Source of the DNA: Candidatus Peregrinibacteria bacterium CG11_big_fil_rev_8_21_14_0_20_49_14 | GTDB taxonomy: Bacteria > Patescibacteriota > Gracilibacteria > Peribacterales > Peribacteraceae | Assembly: GCA_002787035.1 (NCBI GenBank) | Contig: PCVP01000028.1 | Coordinates: forward strand, 62,001-126,000 | Direction of reading: 5' to 3' | Length of the DNA stretch: 64,000 nt | In this document: positions 7,303 to 16,684 of the stretch, one piece after another | How positions within the stretch are numbered: the stretch's first letter is position 1 | Layout of the letters: the number at the start of each line of letters is the position of its first letter | Position numbers and translations under genes: made by a program | The notes under the pieces: model-generated | Databases searched by the model: none | Told to the model about the DNA's origin: nothing | The model's input: only the letters and a program-made list of their open reading frames with translations

Positions 7303-9012
7303 ATGAAAAAGATTCTACTTTCCCTATCGGTGCTAACGCTTTCTGCATGCGCACAATCGGGAACTCCGTCGGATGCCGGTACGGGCGAAATTCGCATGGC
7401 GGAAATGATGGGCATTTCCGTGGAAGAGCTGCGCAGTCAAACACCTGAAGAACACATGCAAATGATGCTGAAGAAAAACGGAACGATGAACCAAGAACAT
7501 GGAATGATGATGGATGAAGAAGATGGAATGATGATGGGCGGAGATGAAAGCGGCTTCCTTCCGGGAGAACAGGTGCGATTGGAATCTCTTCCGAAACGAA
7601 AGACGACCGAACATATTACTATGAGTGACGGTGACACCATGGAGCTGAACCCGACACTCATACGAAGCACCGTAAACGGAAGAGAAGTGGCTATGTACGG
7701 ATACAACGGTCAAATTCCCGGTCCGACCATAAAAGTTCCGCAAGGTGCGACCATCACACTCATAACGACGAATAAAATAGATATGAACACCACGGTACAT
7801 TCCCATGGAATACGTCTGGAGAACGCCAATGACGGAGTGCCGGGAGTCACACAGGAAACCATTCTTCCCAACGGAACATTCCGATATGAAATCAGGTTCC
7901 CGGATGAAGGAGTCTACTGGTACCACCCACATGTGCGAGAAGACATTCAGCAAGATATGGGACTGTATGGAAATTACATCGTCACTCCGGCAAACGAGGA
8001 TGCTTATGCTCCTGTGAACAAAGAAGAAGTGTTGGTGCTCGACGATATTCTTCTGAATTCAGAAGGTGCCCCCGTTGCGTATGGAAAGGAAAATGCGAAC
8101 TTCCCCCTCATGGGAAGATTCGGAAACTTTATGCTGATAAACGGACAATCGGCAAAGAACTACTCCCTGCAGGTTCAACAAGGCTCTGTGGTACGCTTTT
8201 ACATCACCAACGTCGCCAGTACCCGCACCTTCCGCATGAACTTCGGGGGGGCACAAATGAAGCTTGTAGGCTCCGATGTCGGCAGATACGAGAAAGAGCA
8301 GTGGGTAAAAGACATTACCATTGCCCCTTCCGAGCGTTATATCGTGGACGTACTGTTCGATAATCCGGGTACGTATTCGCTTTCGCATATCAGCCCTCTG
8401 GCCACCTATAACCTTGGCACCGTCTCTGTGGATGAAACACCTGCCGCATTCATGTACATGGAAGAATTTGGCGTCCTTCGGTCACACAGCGATGTCATAG
8501 CGGATATGGACGAGTACCGACCGTTCTTCGACAAAGCCGTGGATAAGACGCTGAGGCTGGACATTGAAATGGGTGGCATGAATCATAGCATGATGATGGA
8601 GCACACGAATGATGGCATAGAGTGGGAAGATTCCATGCCTCAAATGAACGCCATGATGACAGGAGATCAAGTGAAGTGGAAACTGGTAGATGAACAATCA
8701 GGCAAAGAAAATATGGATTTCTTGTGGAAATTTAAAACCGGAGACATAGCAAAAGTGAGAATAATCAACGATAAAAACTCTCCGCACCCCATGCAACACC
8801 CCATTCATTTCCACGGACAGCGATTCCTCGTGCTCTCCATGGACGGAGTACCGAACAACAATCTCGTGTGGAAAGACACGGTACTGGTTCCCACGGGGTC
8901 TACCGCAGATCTCCTGTTCGATATGAGCAATCCCGGTAACTGGATGTTCCATTGCCATATCGCAGAACACCTCACAAACGGTATGATGGGCATGTTCCAA
9001 GTATCCGACTGA
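7303..9012 (+). CDS. multicopper oxidase lipoprotein (CueO/CopA-like)
   Basis: 569 aa from ATG 7303, chosen because MKKILLSLSVLTLSAC is a lipoprotein signal with lipobox Cys16. A Met-rich stretch (about residues 45-85) precedes three cupredoxin domains. All four copper motifs are visible: HSHGIRLENANDG, YWYHPHVRED, HPIHFHGQRF, and HCHIAEHLTNGM, which carries the type 1 copper His, Cys, His and axial Met. Known relatives oxidise Cu(I) or other metals outside the membrane using O2. As a lipoprotein it would sit on the outer face of the membrane. It belongs to the csoR cluster. Confidence 0.93.
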   Translation: MKKILLSLSVLTLSACAQSGTPSDAGTGEIRMAEMMGISVEELRSQTPEEHMQMMLKKNGTMNQEHGMMMDEEDGMMMGGDESGFLPGEQVRLESLPKRKTTEHITMSDGDTMELNPTLIRSTVNGREVAMYGYNGQIPGPTIKVPQGATITLITTNKIDMNTTVHSHGIRLENANDGVPGVTQETILPNGTFRYEIRFPDEGVYWYHPHVREDIQQDMGLYGNYIVTPANEDAYAPVNKEEVLVLDDILLNSEGAPVAYGKENANFPLMGRFGNFMLINGQSAKNYSLQVQQGSVVRFYITNVASTRTFRMNFGGAQMKLVGSDVGRYEKEQWVKDITIAPSERYIVDVLFDNPGTYSLSHISPLATYNLGTVSVDETPAAFMYMEEFGVLRSHSDVIADMDEYRPFFDKAVDKTLRLDIEMGGMNHSMMMEHTNDGIEWEDSMPQMNAMMTGDQVKWKLVDEQSGKENMDFLWKFKTGDIAKVRIINDKNSPHPMQHPIHFHGQRFLVLSMDGVPNNNLVWKDTVLVPTGSTADLLFDMSNPGNWMFHCHIAEHLTNGMMGMFQVSD

Positions 9013-9017
9013 TACAT

Positions 9018-10106
9018 ATGCAACACCACGATCACGACCACACAAGTCACACGGCACATTCCGGTAGCACAGTCGCAAGCAGCTGCTGCGCACCAAAGAA
9101 AAAGCACGACCTTATACTCATAGGAACACTGGTCGTGATTGCGACATCTGTCATTATCCACCTTTTATTCCCCAGAGCAGCGGCAATCAATCCCCTCCTC
9201 GGAGTGTTCGATCTCAGCGTGTACGAACTGCTGCTAAAAATGTCATGGGGTATTATTCTTGGTGTCGTCGCGGTGGGAATTATGGATATGATCCCTCGTG
9301 AGTTCATTATGTCCATCCTTGGCAAAGGAGGAACATTTACCGGAATCTTACGGGCCACTGCAGCGGGAGTGCTGCTGGACCTCTGTTCGCACGGTATTCT
9401 TCTGGTGGGTACGAAGCTCTACGAGCGCGGAGCGAGCTTGGGGCAAGTGATGGCTTTCCTTATAGCCAGTCCGTGGAATTCTTTCTCTCTCACTCTCATT
9501 CTCTGGGCTCTCATAGGATTTAAATGGATGATCACCTTTCTGCTCACCTCTTTTCTCATCGCCATTATCTCAGGATTTATTTTTGACCGACTTGTTGAGA
9601 AAGGAGTGCTTCCTGAAAATCCGAACAAAACGGATTTGAACGGCTTTGAGTTCTGGAAAGAATTCCGCAGCCAACTCAAACAAGTAAAAATTACACCTTC
9701 CCTGCCGTTTACCATAATTGCAAACGGCCTGAGAGGCTCAACGATGATTCTCAGATGGATATTTTTCGGAATAATCCTTGCTGCGACAATACGAACATTT
9801 GTAAATCCGGAAACATTCGCAGTTCTTTTCGGTCCGACGATGAAGGGCCTCGGCCTCACATTGATATTCGCCACCATACTGGAAGTATGTTCCGAAGGTT
9901 CCATTCCCGTTGCGGCAGACTTGCTCACACGCGCGCGCTCAGTGGGAAACTCCTTCGCATTCCTGATGGCCGGTGTTTCCACCGACTACACCGAAATACT
10001 CGCCCTGAAAGAAACAACAAAATCGTGGAAGATTGCATTTTTCCTTCCGCTGATCACTCTTCCCCAGGTGGTACTCATAGCCGCACTGCTAAACAGCCTG
10101 AGCTAG
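9018..10106 (+). CDS. SO_0444-type Cu/Zn efflux permease (DUF318 family)
   Basis: 362 aa from ATG 9018, five bases after the oxidase. The N-terminus is a probable metal-binding leader: MQHHDHDHTSHTAH, then a Cys pair (SSCCAPKK). About eight membrane helices follow, with the permease family's duplicated core including FIMSILGKGG, GVLLDLCSHG, ASPWNSFSLT, and EVCSEGSIPVAADLL. The conserved Cys in the two core repeats are intact. Family members export copper or zinc or belong to arsenic clusters. The context favours copper. Confidence 0.85.
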   Translation: MQHHDHDHTSHTAHSGSTVASSCCAPKKKHDLILIGTLVVIATSVIIHLLFPRAAAINPLLGVFDLSVYELLLKMSWGIILGVVAVGIMDMIPREFIMSILGKGGTFTGILRATAAGVLLDLCSHGILLVGTKLYERGASLGQVMAFLIASPWNSFSLTLILWALIGFKWMITFLLTSFLIAIISGFIFDRLVEKGVLPENPNKTDLNGFEFWKEFRSQLKQVKITPSLPFTIIANGLRGSTMILRWIFFGIILAATIRTFVNPETFAVLFGPTMKGLGLTLIFATILEVCSEGSIPVAADLLTRARSVGNSFAFLMAGVSTDYTEILALKETTKSWKIAFFLPLITLPQVVLIAALLNSLS

Positions 10107-11536
10107 GAAGCCGAAAGAGCACTCAGTTTTCTCTTGTTGGCAAGATGGCAACAGGCATGGGACCAATCTGCCTGCAATGTTTTTTCTCTGGCAAATCGTA
10201 CCTCCACTATGTCTCCGTCTTGCAAACGAGAACTCAGCTGCATTTTACGGCCATTGATTCGTATTTCTTTTAACTTATCGCAACGTGATGGATGTACCGT
10301 ACAAACAAAATCCATGGCAGATACGGGCTGTTTGAAGTGATACAGATTATCGTCACCGTCAAAAATTGCGACGTGGTCTTCTCGGAAATACTTTCGCATG
10401 GCTTCCTGAAATTGTTGAGGAGAACGTGCCTCTTCACGAAGGCTCTGAAGATTTCTGAAGAGATTCACACGAGCCGAACGTGCATGCAGTGCATACATCA
10501 GTGTCTTGTACTCGGCATGCGACGCATGGCCATGCTCACAGATTCGGTGCATTTCCTCTGCGCGAATTTGAATTTCCATTGGCTGCTCCGTCACACCGGG
10601 AAGCGGGTACACAACCGTATGAATGGACTGGTATCCATTCTCCTTTGGAGCTCCTATGTAGTCTTTCAATTTGCCCGGAATGGGATGCATGCACGCATGC
10701 ACTACGGCAAGAGTCTTGTAGCAATCCATAACCTCCGGAACCACAATGCGCACCGCAAGACGGTCTGTGAGATCTTGAAACCTTCTCTTTTTTATCACCA
10801 TTTTTCTGTAGGTGGAATACAGGCCTTTCACACGAACATCCATATGACATGAGATTCCTTCGTTTTGAAGATTTTTCATTAAGAATTCTTGCGTGTGTGT
10901 GAGGCATGTTTTATCCAATTCCTCCATTTGCGAAAATTTCTCACGGAGATTCGCACAAGCTTTTGGCTGCACAATAGGGAAACAAGCATCTTCCATTTCG
11001 TAACGCCACGCATGCATACCAAGACGCCCCGCTATGGCCGTGTACATATGCAGCGTTTCTTTGGCAATCTGCTTACGGAGAGTGGGCAGAAAGAGCTGCA
11101 AATGACGTACGTCGTTCAGACGATGCGCCATACGCAAAGGAAGCAGGCGCGTATCTTCCATGAATGCGTTAATTACCGTATCCAGATCTTTGGTGCTTTC
11201 ATCTATATGCAGTCGGCGCAGTCCGTGCATTTGCACTATAAGCTCTCTCTCATCTTTGGATAAGGGCGACTTACTTAAGAGCGCAGGACCGTTTTTGTGC
11301 AGAAGAACATCGTGCAGAACGGCCACTTTTAACAGCGAAACATCCGCGCTGTTTTCACTGAGCACGCTTGCCACCTGGCAACCATGCTCCGCATAACTCT
11401 CTCCGGTGCGACGTAAGATGTCGGAAAGATGCGCATGTGAAAAGTCACAGACCGCACACAAACTTCCCCTCTCCAAGTCCCGAAGGCCTTGGAATAATGA
11501 GGGGGAGCATGTGGTGCAAACAGTCAAATGCTGCAT
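10103..11536 (-). CDS. RelA/SpoT-family (p)ppGpp synthetase with degraded hydrolase domain
   Basis: 477 aa. Order: two CxxC pairs at 7-10 and 27-30, an HD-like domain (about 35-200), the RelA_SpoT synthetase domain (about 235-360), and a TGS domain (about 385-455). Synthetase residues are conserved: RVKGLYSTYRKM, LTDRLAVRIVV, KDYIGAPKENGYQSIHT and EIQIRAEEMHRICEHG. In the HD domain HD is kept (H75-D76), but the following ED of HDVVEDT and the Asp of LADRLHNMR (here MAHRLNDVR) are gone, so hydrolase activity is doubtful. The ACT/RRM tail of long Rel proteins is absent. It overlaps the permease end by four bases, convergently. Confidence 0.85.
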   Translation of the reverse strand: MQHLTVCTTCSPSLFQGLRDLERGSLCAVCDFSHAHLSDILRRTGESYAEHGCQVASVLSENSADVSLLKVAVLHDVLLHKNGPALLSKSPLSKDERELIVQMHGLRRLHIDESTKDLDTVINAFMEDTRLLPLRMAHRLNDVRHLQLFLPTLRKQIAKETLHMYTAIAGRLGMHAWRYEMEDACFPIVQPKACANLREKFSQMEELDKTCLTHTQEFLMKNLQNEGISCHMDVRVKGLYSTYRKMVIKKRRFQDLTDRLAVRIVVPEVMDCYKTLAVVHACMHPIPGKLKDYIGAPKENGYQSIHTVVYPLPGVTEQPMEIQIRAEEMHRICEHGHASHAEYKTLMYALHARSARVNLFRNLQSLREEARSPQQFQEAMRKYFREDHVAIFDGDDNLYHFKQPVSAMDFVCTVHPSRCDKLKEIRINGRKMQLSSRLQDGDIVEVRFAREKTLQADWSHACCHLANKRKLSALSAS

Positions 11537-11539
11537 GGG

Positions 11540-12412
11540 TTATTGACCAAGAACAGGACGGAATTTAAATTCATCTATTTGCTCCCATCCTCCCCAATTA
11601 CACGTCACGGTTATCGTGGTGTTTTCTCCGCCGGGGCAGGAGGCGGACTGACCGCAGGGAACGTCTCCGCAGGAGGTGGCCTTACAGATAGGCTTGGTGG
11701 TATCCACATTGATTTCCGGTACGGAGAGACACTTGCAATCCCCTCTGCTGGCAGACTGCACGCTGATGCCGGCACCCGATACGCAGCTGTACTTGTTCAG
11801 TTCACCCAAAATATAACTGCCGTAGTCCTGCGCAGGTTGTAATCCGACACTCGCACAGAAATCTTCACAGCTTTGTTTACATTGGTAACATATCACTCCA
11901 CTCTGCTGCGCAGCGATGTCGCAACCGTTGGAACAAGAGGAGGGACACTCATTCTTATATGTGCCATTGGGGCAATTAATAACTGTGCACTCAAAACAGC
12001 CGTCGTTGTTTTCATCCAAGCAGACACCGCCCTGCGAACCGCACTGTGATTCGCAAGATCCTTTACCTGCAACAGTACCACTTACACACGTTGGTCCGTG
12101 TTCCACGACGGGTTCACAGGAGAAACAGAAGTCAGACAAAGGTGCGCATGTGGTGGATCCCGGACAATCTGAACAGTGTAAAACAGCATTGATAGGACAT
12201 GGTGGCTTTTCTTCCGACAAACACTCGTAACATCGGACACCATCACTGCGCAGAAATGACTCTACACATGTTCCAACACATACCTTCTGACAACTCTCAT
12301 TTGCAATGGTAGGATATGGACACCGTACTTCCTCTGAAGGCGCAGATAGTCCGGTGCACTGAGCCAACAGAAGAGCAAAAACACCCAACAATACCGTGCG
12401 TATAGCAGTCAT
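11540..12412 (-). CDS. cysteine-rich lipoprotein of unknown function
   Basis: 290 aa with a lipoprotein signal (LLGVFALLLAQC, lipobox Cys at about 19). The mature part contains more than 30 Cys in loosely repeated modules of roughly 35-45 residues, such as SCQKVCVGTC, CECFTCTV-like and CSDCPGSTTC units, suggesting a chain of small disulfide-bonded domains. No family is recognised. It is three bases upstream of the relA-like gene on the same strand. It is probably surface exposed and stabilised by disulfides, consistent with the DsbA-like lipoprotein elsewhere in the window. Confidence 0.75.
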   Translation of the reverse strand: MTAIRTVLLGVFALLLAQCTGLSAPSEEVRCPYPTIANESCQKVCVGTCVESFLRSDGVRCYECLSEEKPPCPINAVLHCSDCPGSTTCAPLSDFCFSCEPVVEHGPTCVSGTVAGKGSCESQCGSQGGVCLDENNDGCFECTVINCPNGTYKNECPSSCSNGCDIAAQQSGVICYQCKQSCEDFCASVGLQPAQDYGSYILGELNKYSCVSGAGISVQSASRGDCKCLSVPEINVDTTKPICKATSCGDVPCGQSASCPGGENTTITVTCNWGGWEQIDEFKFRPVLGQ

Positions 12413-12570
12413 ACAAAGAAAGTGAGATTACAACCGTCATCATAGTTTGATACCATAAAAATGTTCAAGAATTTGTCTATTACTAATTAAAGACAGCTCA
12501 AATAGTAAAGAGCCCCTTCACAAACGTATCTTCTTGCAAGAAGATAGATGTATCTTTCCGGTTTTCAGCT

Positions 12571-13557
12571 ATGGGCAGCATTGTCTTTCTCGAAGTGGAA
12601 CAAGCAGACAGGGAACAAATTCAGGAGCAATATCCTGAGAGCCTGGTACTGGAAGAAAAGCTGCAAGACAACGGAGTGGCGGAGCAATGCGCCGATGCGG
12701 AAATTCTTTCCTGCTTCATCTACTCTTCGTTTGGCAAAAAAGAGCTGGATGCGCTCCCGAATCTTAAACTTCTCTGTACGAGATCGGTGGGATTTGATCA
12801 TATAGATATCGACGAATGCGAGCGGCGCGGCATTACGGTATGCAACGTTCCCGACTACGGTTCGCACGTCATAGCCGAGCATGTGTTCGCACTTCTCCTG
12901 AGTGCTTTGCGGCATATTTCCGAAGCAGACAAACGCGTGGAAGAGGGCGCATTCGAATACCACGGACTTCGCGGCATGGCACTACGAGGCAAAGTGCTTG
13001 GCATAGTGGGAACGGGAAAAATAGGTCGTCGGGTCGCCCAAATAGCACACGGTTTCGGTATGAACATAATCGCCTGTGACAAATGTCGCGTAATGGAACT
13101 CACAGATTTGCTCGGAGTGCGCTACGTTTCCATGGATGAACTCCTCTCTAGCAGCGACATCATCACACTGCATATTCCCGCCACCGACGAAACCACGCAT
13201 ATCATAAATGCGAAGGCGTTTGGTGCCATGAAAGACGGAATCGTCTTGGTAAATACAGCCAGAGGAACACTGATAGATTCATCCGCCCTGTTAGACTCCC
13301 TGAAATGTGGCAAGGTATCGCACGCACTCCTGGACGTTTTGGAGCACGAACAGAATTTCGAAGAGAATAAGGCGCTTATAACACATCCGAATGTCATCGC
13401 CACACCACATATTGCCTTCTATGCCGATGACAGCATGCGCAATATGTACACCGACTGCTTCGAATCCATCGATCAGTACAAAAGAGGTGAAGAACCTGCG
13501 CATAAAATCGCACCTCCGAACATTATCTGTGACCTCCCTGCTCTCAAGCGCTCATGA
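12571..13557 (+). CDS. D-2-hydroxyacid dehydrogenase (D-lactate dehydrogenase-like)
   Basis: 328 aa, NAD-dependent D-isomer 2-hydroxyacid dehydrogenase. The Rossmann motif GIVGTGKIGRRVAQIA lies at about residues 145-160 with an acidic residue following (IIACD). The catalytic Arg occurs in VLVNTARGTLID, with the later Glu in LDVLEHEQN and His in PHIAFYADD. The family reduces 2-keto acids such as pyruvate. D-lactate production would suit a fermentative cell, but glycerate or phosphoglycerate substrates are not excluded. Its stop overlaps the next start (ATGA). Confidence 0.88.
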   Translation: MGSIVFLEVEQADREQIQEQYPESLVLEEKLQDNGVAEQCADAEILSCFIYSSFGKKELDALPNLKLLCTRSVGFDHIDIDECERRGITVCNVPDYGSHVIAEHVFALLLSALRHISEADKRVEEGAFEYHGLRGMALRGKVLGIVGTGKIGRRVAQIAHGFGMNIIACDKCRVMELTDLLGVRYVSMDELLSSSDIITLHIPATDETTHIINAKAFGAMKDGIVLVNTARGTLIDSSALLDSLKCGKVSHALLDVLEHEQNFEENKALITHPNVIATPHIAFYADDSMRNMYTDCFESIDQYKRGEEPAHKIAPPNIICDLPALKRS

Positions 13558-13814
13558 CAGCATTTTTGTCACCAATCGTTCTTATAAATGGCATCTCTCT
13601 GTTCGTAATGATCATCATGGTGCTTCAATTTTGGCGCATTCATCATAAACGCCTCACACTTCTTTCCACTTTTCAGGAGAACGGAAAATTGGAAAGACGA
13701 ATACAAAGTGAACGACTGCAGCGCCTCGTTCTGATAGTACTCTATGCAGGAATGACAATCGGCATCAGCCTCGTTTCGAACTGGCTCTTTTTCTTCCGTC
13801 CCGACTTTCTCTGA
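13554..13814 (+). CDS. small two-span membrane protein
   Basis: 86 aa. Two hydrophobic segments (about residues 7-23 and 58-78) flank a charged helical stretch rich in Arg, Glu and Gln. No family is recognised. It overlaps the dehydrogenase by four bases and shares one base with the next gene's start (TGATG), so the three genes are translationally coupled. Confidence 0.65.
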   Translation: MTAFLSPIVLINGISLFVMIIMVLQFWRIHHKRLTLLSTFQENGKLERRIQSERLQRLVLIVLYAGMTIGISLVSNWLFFFRPDFL

Positions 13815-14317
13815 TGTCTCCTCGTACCCCCGAAGGCGAACGGCTGATAGACATATTCAGTACGCACTGGATCAAATACGTCGTGCCCGTAGTTCTGTAC
13901 GTTTTACTTACCGGAACCAGTATTCTGCTCTTTTCGATCGCCGGCATGAGCGCACATACGGCAGAAGGATTTTCCCATGTGGCATTTTTTATTGCTCTTA
14001 TCCTCATACTCATCGTACATCACTGGTTCTTCCACAGTATTATGAGCGAGGGAATGGTAGACATATTCATTACCAATAAACGAATCATCTCCATGCGTGA
14101 TCGCCTCTTTTTCTGTGAGGATATGCATGAGGTGAATATTGAACGCATTCGTGCCGTTGAAGCACAGGAACACGGAATTCTGCAAAACATCTTCCGTTAC
14201 GGAAATCTCTGGTTCGACACCGGCGGAAGCGGAATGGACAAATCGGCAACCATTGAACTCGTTCCCCACCCGCACAGAAGAGCAAAAACCATCATGAGTA
14301 TGCTTGAAATGAAGTAA
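13814..14317 (+). CDS. membrane protein with bacterial PH-like domain
   Basis: 167 aa. Two membrane helices (about 22-45 and 55-75) are followed by a YdbS/YdbT-like bacterial PH domain, recognisable from VDIFITNKRIISMRDRLFF, then EVNIERIRAVEAQEHGILQNIFRYGNLWFDT-type strands. The pattern T-N-x-R-(I/L)-I followed by an I..V....G.....GYG block is standard for the family. Function is unknown. It is coupled to the upstream small membrane protein. Confidence 0.78.
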   Translation: MSPRTPEGERLIDIFSTHWIKYVVPVVLYVLLTGTSILLFSIAGMSAHTAEGFSHVAFFIALILILIVHHWFFHSIMSEGMVDIFITNKRIISMRDRLFFCEDMHEVNIERIRAVEAQEHGILQNIFRYGNLWFDTGGSGMDKSATIELVPHPHRRAKTIMSMLEMK

Positions 14318-14361
14318 TCGGTAACCAAATCACCCATATGGTCATAATTCAAACAATATGC

Positions 14362-14367
14362 TATAAT
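14362..14367 (+). promoter_or_regulatory. -10 box (TATAAT) of a near-leaderless promoter
   Basis: A perfect TATAAT ends ten bases before the antiporter ATG (14378), leaving room for a leader of only a few bases. There is no clear -35 box and no Shine-Dalgarno site. Confidence 0.55.
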
Positions 14368-14377
14368 ACTTTGAATT

Positions 14378-15601
14378 ATGCACACAGAAACAGAAACCAT
14401 GATAGGCCTGCTGACTATTCTGGCTTTGGGGCTCATAATCCCTGAAATTTTTAAGAAAACGGCGCAGCTGCCATTCGTAACCTCTTTAATCATCATCGGT
14501 TCTGTGTTTGGCCCATACGGATTTGATGTCATTGAATCCAATGCCATCATTGAATTTTTCGGGTTTCTCGGATTCACATTCCTCATGCTTATGGCAGGAT
14601 TGGAAACCCGAATTAATGATGTGAAGAAATCCATAACGACCATAAGCATTCTTGCGTTCGTCAATGCGTCCATTCCGTTTGCAACAGGCGTGGTCATAGG
14701 AAGAGTGTTCGGATACGGATGGACCACATCGTTGCTGCTGGGAACAATTTTTGTCTCTTCTTCCGTAGCGGTAATAATTGCTCTCATCGAATCCGGAACT
14801 GTCAGTAAAAACACAAAAGATCTTATGATGCCCGCATTTGTCATGGAAGATCTTCTCAGTATGATTCTGCTTGCCAGTATTTTTCAGAGCATCAATCCTC
14901 AATCTACCTTTCCGCTGCCTGTCTATTTCATGATACTGCTCTTTTCCATCGCCATGTTGTATTTGAGTATTCCGCCGCTTGCTAAGCTGTTCATGCGCAA
15001 ACATGTGATTACCAGAAAAACCACATACGAAGATGAGCTTCGTTTCGTCATGGTCATACTCATAGCAGTACTCCTCTACTTCTCCGCACTGGGTGTACAC
15101 CCCATTCTTGCCGCCTTCCTTGTGGGAATACTACTCGCAGACCAAGTGACCTCCGAAGAGATTTTTTCAAAGATTCACACTCTCAGTTACGGACTGTTCG
15201 TACCCATATTCTTTTTTGTGGTCGGAATGGAAATGGACATAACCATTTTTACCAGATTCGATTTTAAAAACGTTTTGATTCTTACTGTCATTACGGGGCT
15301 GATAGCCTCGAAATTTATAAGCGGATTCATTGCAGGAAAAATAGTTCGGCTCTCCTCGGAAGATTCCACGCTGTTTGGAACTGTGTCCGCCACTCAGCTC
15401 ACCACAACCTTAGCTGCGGCTTATGCGGCAACGACGGCAGGCATTTTCGATGAAACATTGGTAACAGCAATTGTCACTCTCACCATAACAACAAACATTG
15501 CCGTGCCAATCTGTCTGCGATGGATTACGGCAGTCAAAGGGAAAAAGACGGTATCGGTTCAAAAAATATTGCCTCAACTGCAAGCATCGGATATGCAATA
15601 A
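14378..15601 (+). CDS. CPA2-type cation/proton antiporter
   Basis: 407 aa, about 12 membrane helices. It shows the Na+/H+ exchanger (CPA2/KefB-like) pattern: GLLTILALGLIIPEIFK at the start, FLGFTFLMLMAGLET (the GLE motif of TM3-4), a mid-protein AFVMEDLLSMILLA in which Glu-Asp corresponds to the ion-binding acidic pair, and FVPIFFFVVGMEMD. It lacks the C-terminal RCK/TrkA domain of KefB. It probably exchanges Na+ or K+ for H+. It has its own promoter and abuts the convergent SLH-CuA gene with no spacer. Confidence 0.88.
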   Translation: MHTETETMIGLLTILALGLIIPEIFKKTAQLPFVTSLIIIGSVFGPYGFDVIESNAIIEFFGFLGFTFLMLMAGLETRINDVKKSITTISILAFVNASIPFATGVVIGRVFGYGWTTSLLLGTIFVSSSVAVIIALIESGTVSKNTKDLMMPAFVMEDLLSMILLASIFQSINPQSTFPLPVYFMILLFSIAMLYLSIPPLAKLFMRKHVITRKTTYEDELRFVMVILIAVLLYFSALGVHPILAAFLVGILLADQVTSEEIFSKIHTLSYGLFVPIFFFVVGMEMDITIFTRFDFKNVLILTVITGLIASKFISGFIAGKIVRLSSEDSTLFGTVSATQLTTTLAAAYAATTAGIFDETLVTAIVTLTITTNIAVPICLRWITAVKGKKTVSVQKILPQLQASDMQ

Positions 15602-16684
15602 CTATGCATTCACAACTATGCTTCCGCGCATATCGCCATGTCCGGAACCACACGGAATATTGCAGAAGAAATCGTAGATACCCGCTACGTTTGTTGGAAA
15701 ACGAATATCCACGCTTTGCCCGGGTGCGATGGATTGATTAATACCGAGAGTCGGTACGGTAAATCCGTGCACTCCGTTTTTGCCTCGTATCCTCAGTGTA
15801 ATGCTTTGCCCCTGCTGCACCGTAATAGATGAAGGACTGAAAGACCAGTTGTCCGCTTCTATTTCTATAATATTGGACTGCGGTGCAGTGGGAGGCGGAG
15901 GTGGCGGGAACGATGGCGGAGGCGGAGGTGGAGCAGTGGACTCGGGTGGAATGGCAACGGGTGCGGGAGGGGGTGGCTGAGCGGGAGCAGGCGGAGGCGC
16001 CGAAGTGGTTGCGGGCGCCGTGCTGGCCGCAGGAGGAGGGGGTGGCGGAGGAGAGGTGGAAAGAAGTTGTTTGCCTTTCAGAAACTGATAAATGGCGACC
16101 GCCACGTCTCCTCGCGATAGCTGCGCAGATGGTGCCAAATATGCGCTGCGCAAAGGGAACAGTGTATATCTCTGTGCGAGTCCTGCGTAGACAGCAAACC
16201 ACTCATTCAGCGGCACATCTTTATATGTGTAGGAAAGATTTTTCTCGGCATCGAAAGCCAGGGTAATCATTTTCAGAAACTCCGCCGTATTTATACCTCT
16301 GTCGGGACGAAAGCTTGCATCCGGGTACCCGTTTATAATGCCGTATTGCGCAGCAGACATCACGAACGAGGTGTACCACTGTCCGTTTGCCACATCCAAA
16401 AATCGACCGTTATTTGGCAGATCAATGATATCTTTTCCTGCGGCATTCAAAAGAATTTTGGCAGCCTGCGCGCGATTTACAGGCAGTGCCCCTTTAAACT
16501 CACCGTCAGGAAACCCGCTGATAACTCCGAGCTCATATAAGTTTGCCGCCGCTTCACCTTCCAATGTGGAAAGACTGGTATCGGGAAACGGATTGGATAT
16601 TTGAGCCCGTACTTCAAGCCACTGTGTTGTAAAGACAAACACAACGGAAACAACACCAAGCCCGAGAATGCGACGACGAACCAT
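15602..16684 (-). CDS. secreted SLH protein with C-terminal CuA-type cupredoxin domain
   Basis: 360 aa from ATG 16684, which gives a signal peptide ending near residue 27. Upstream in-frame ATGs lie in unlikely sequence. Three SLH repeats (about 40-90, 95-145, 155-205) contain GFPDGEF, NRAQAAKILLN, GYPDASFRPDRGINTAEF and SRGDVAVAIYQF. A linker of about 65 residues, mostly Pro, Ala and Ser (210-270), leads to a cupredoxin (271-360). Its ligands match the dinuclear CuA site of cytochrome oxidase subunit II and N2O reductase: His306, then Cys341-x3-Cys345-x3-His349-x2-Met352. The SLH domains would fix this redox centre to the cell surface. Confidence 0.9.
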   Translation of the reverse strand: MVRRRILGLGVVSVVFVFTTQWLEVRAQISNPFPDTSLSTLEGEAAANLYELGVISGFPDGEFKGALPVNRAQAAKILLNAAGKDIIDLPNNGRFLDVANGQWYTSFVMSAAQYGIINGYPDASFRPDRGINTAEFLKMITLAFDAEKNLSYTYKDVPLNEWFAVYAGLAQRYTLFPLRSAYLAPSAQLSRGDVAVAIYQFLKGKQLLSTSPPPPPPPAASTAPATTSAPPPAPAQPPPPAPVAIPPESTAPPPPPPSFPPPPPPTAPQSNIIEIEADNWSFSPSSITVQQGQSITLRIRGKNGVHGFTVPTLGINQSIAPGQSVDIRFPTNVAGIYDFFCNIPCGSGHGDMRGSIVVNA

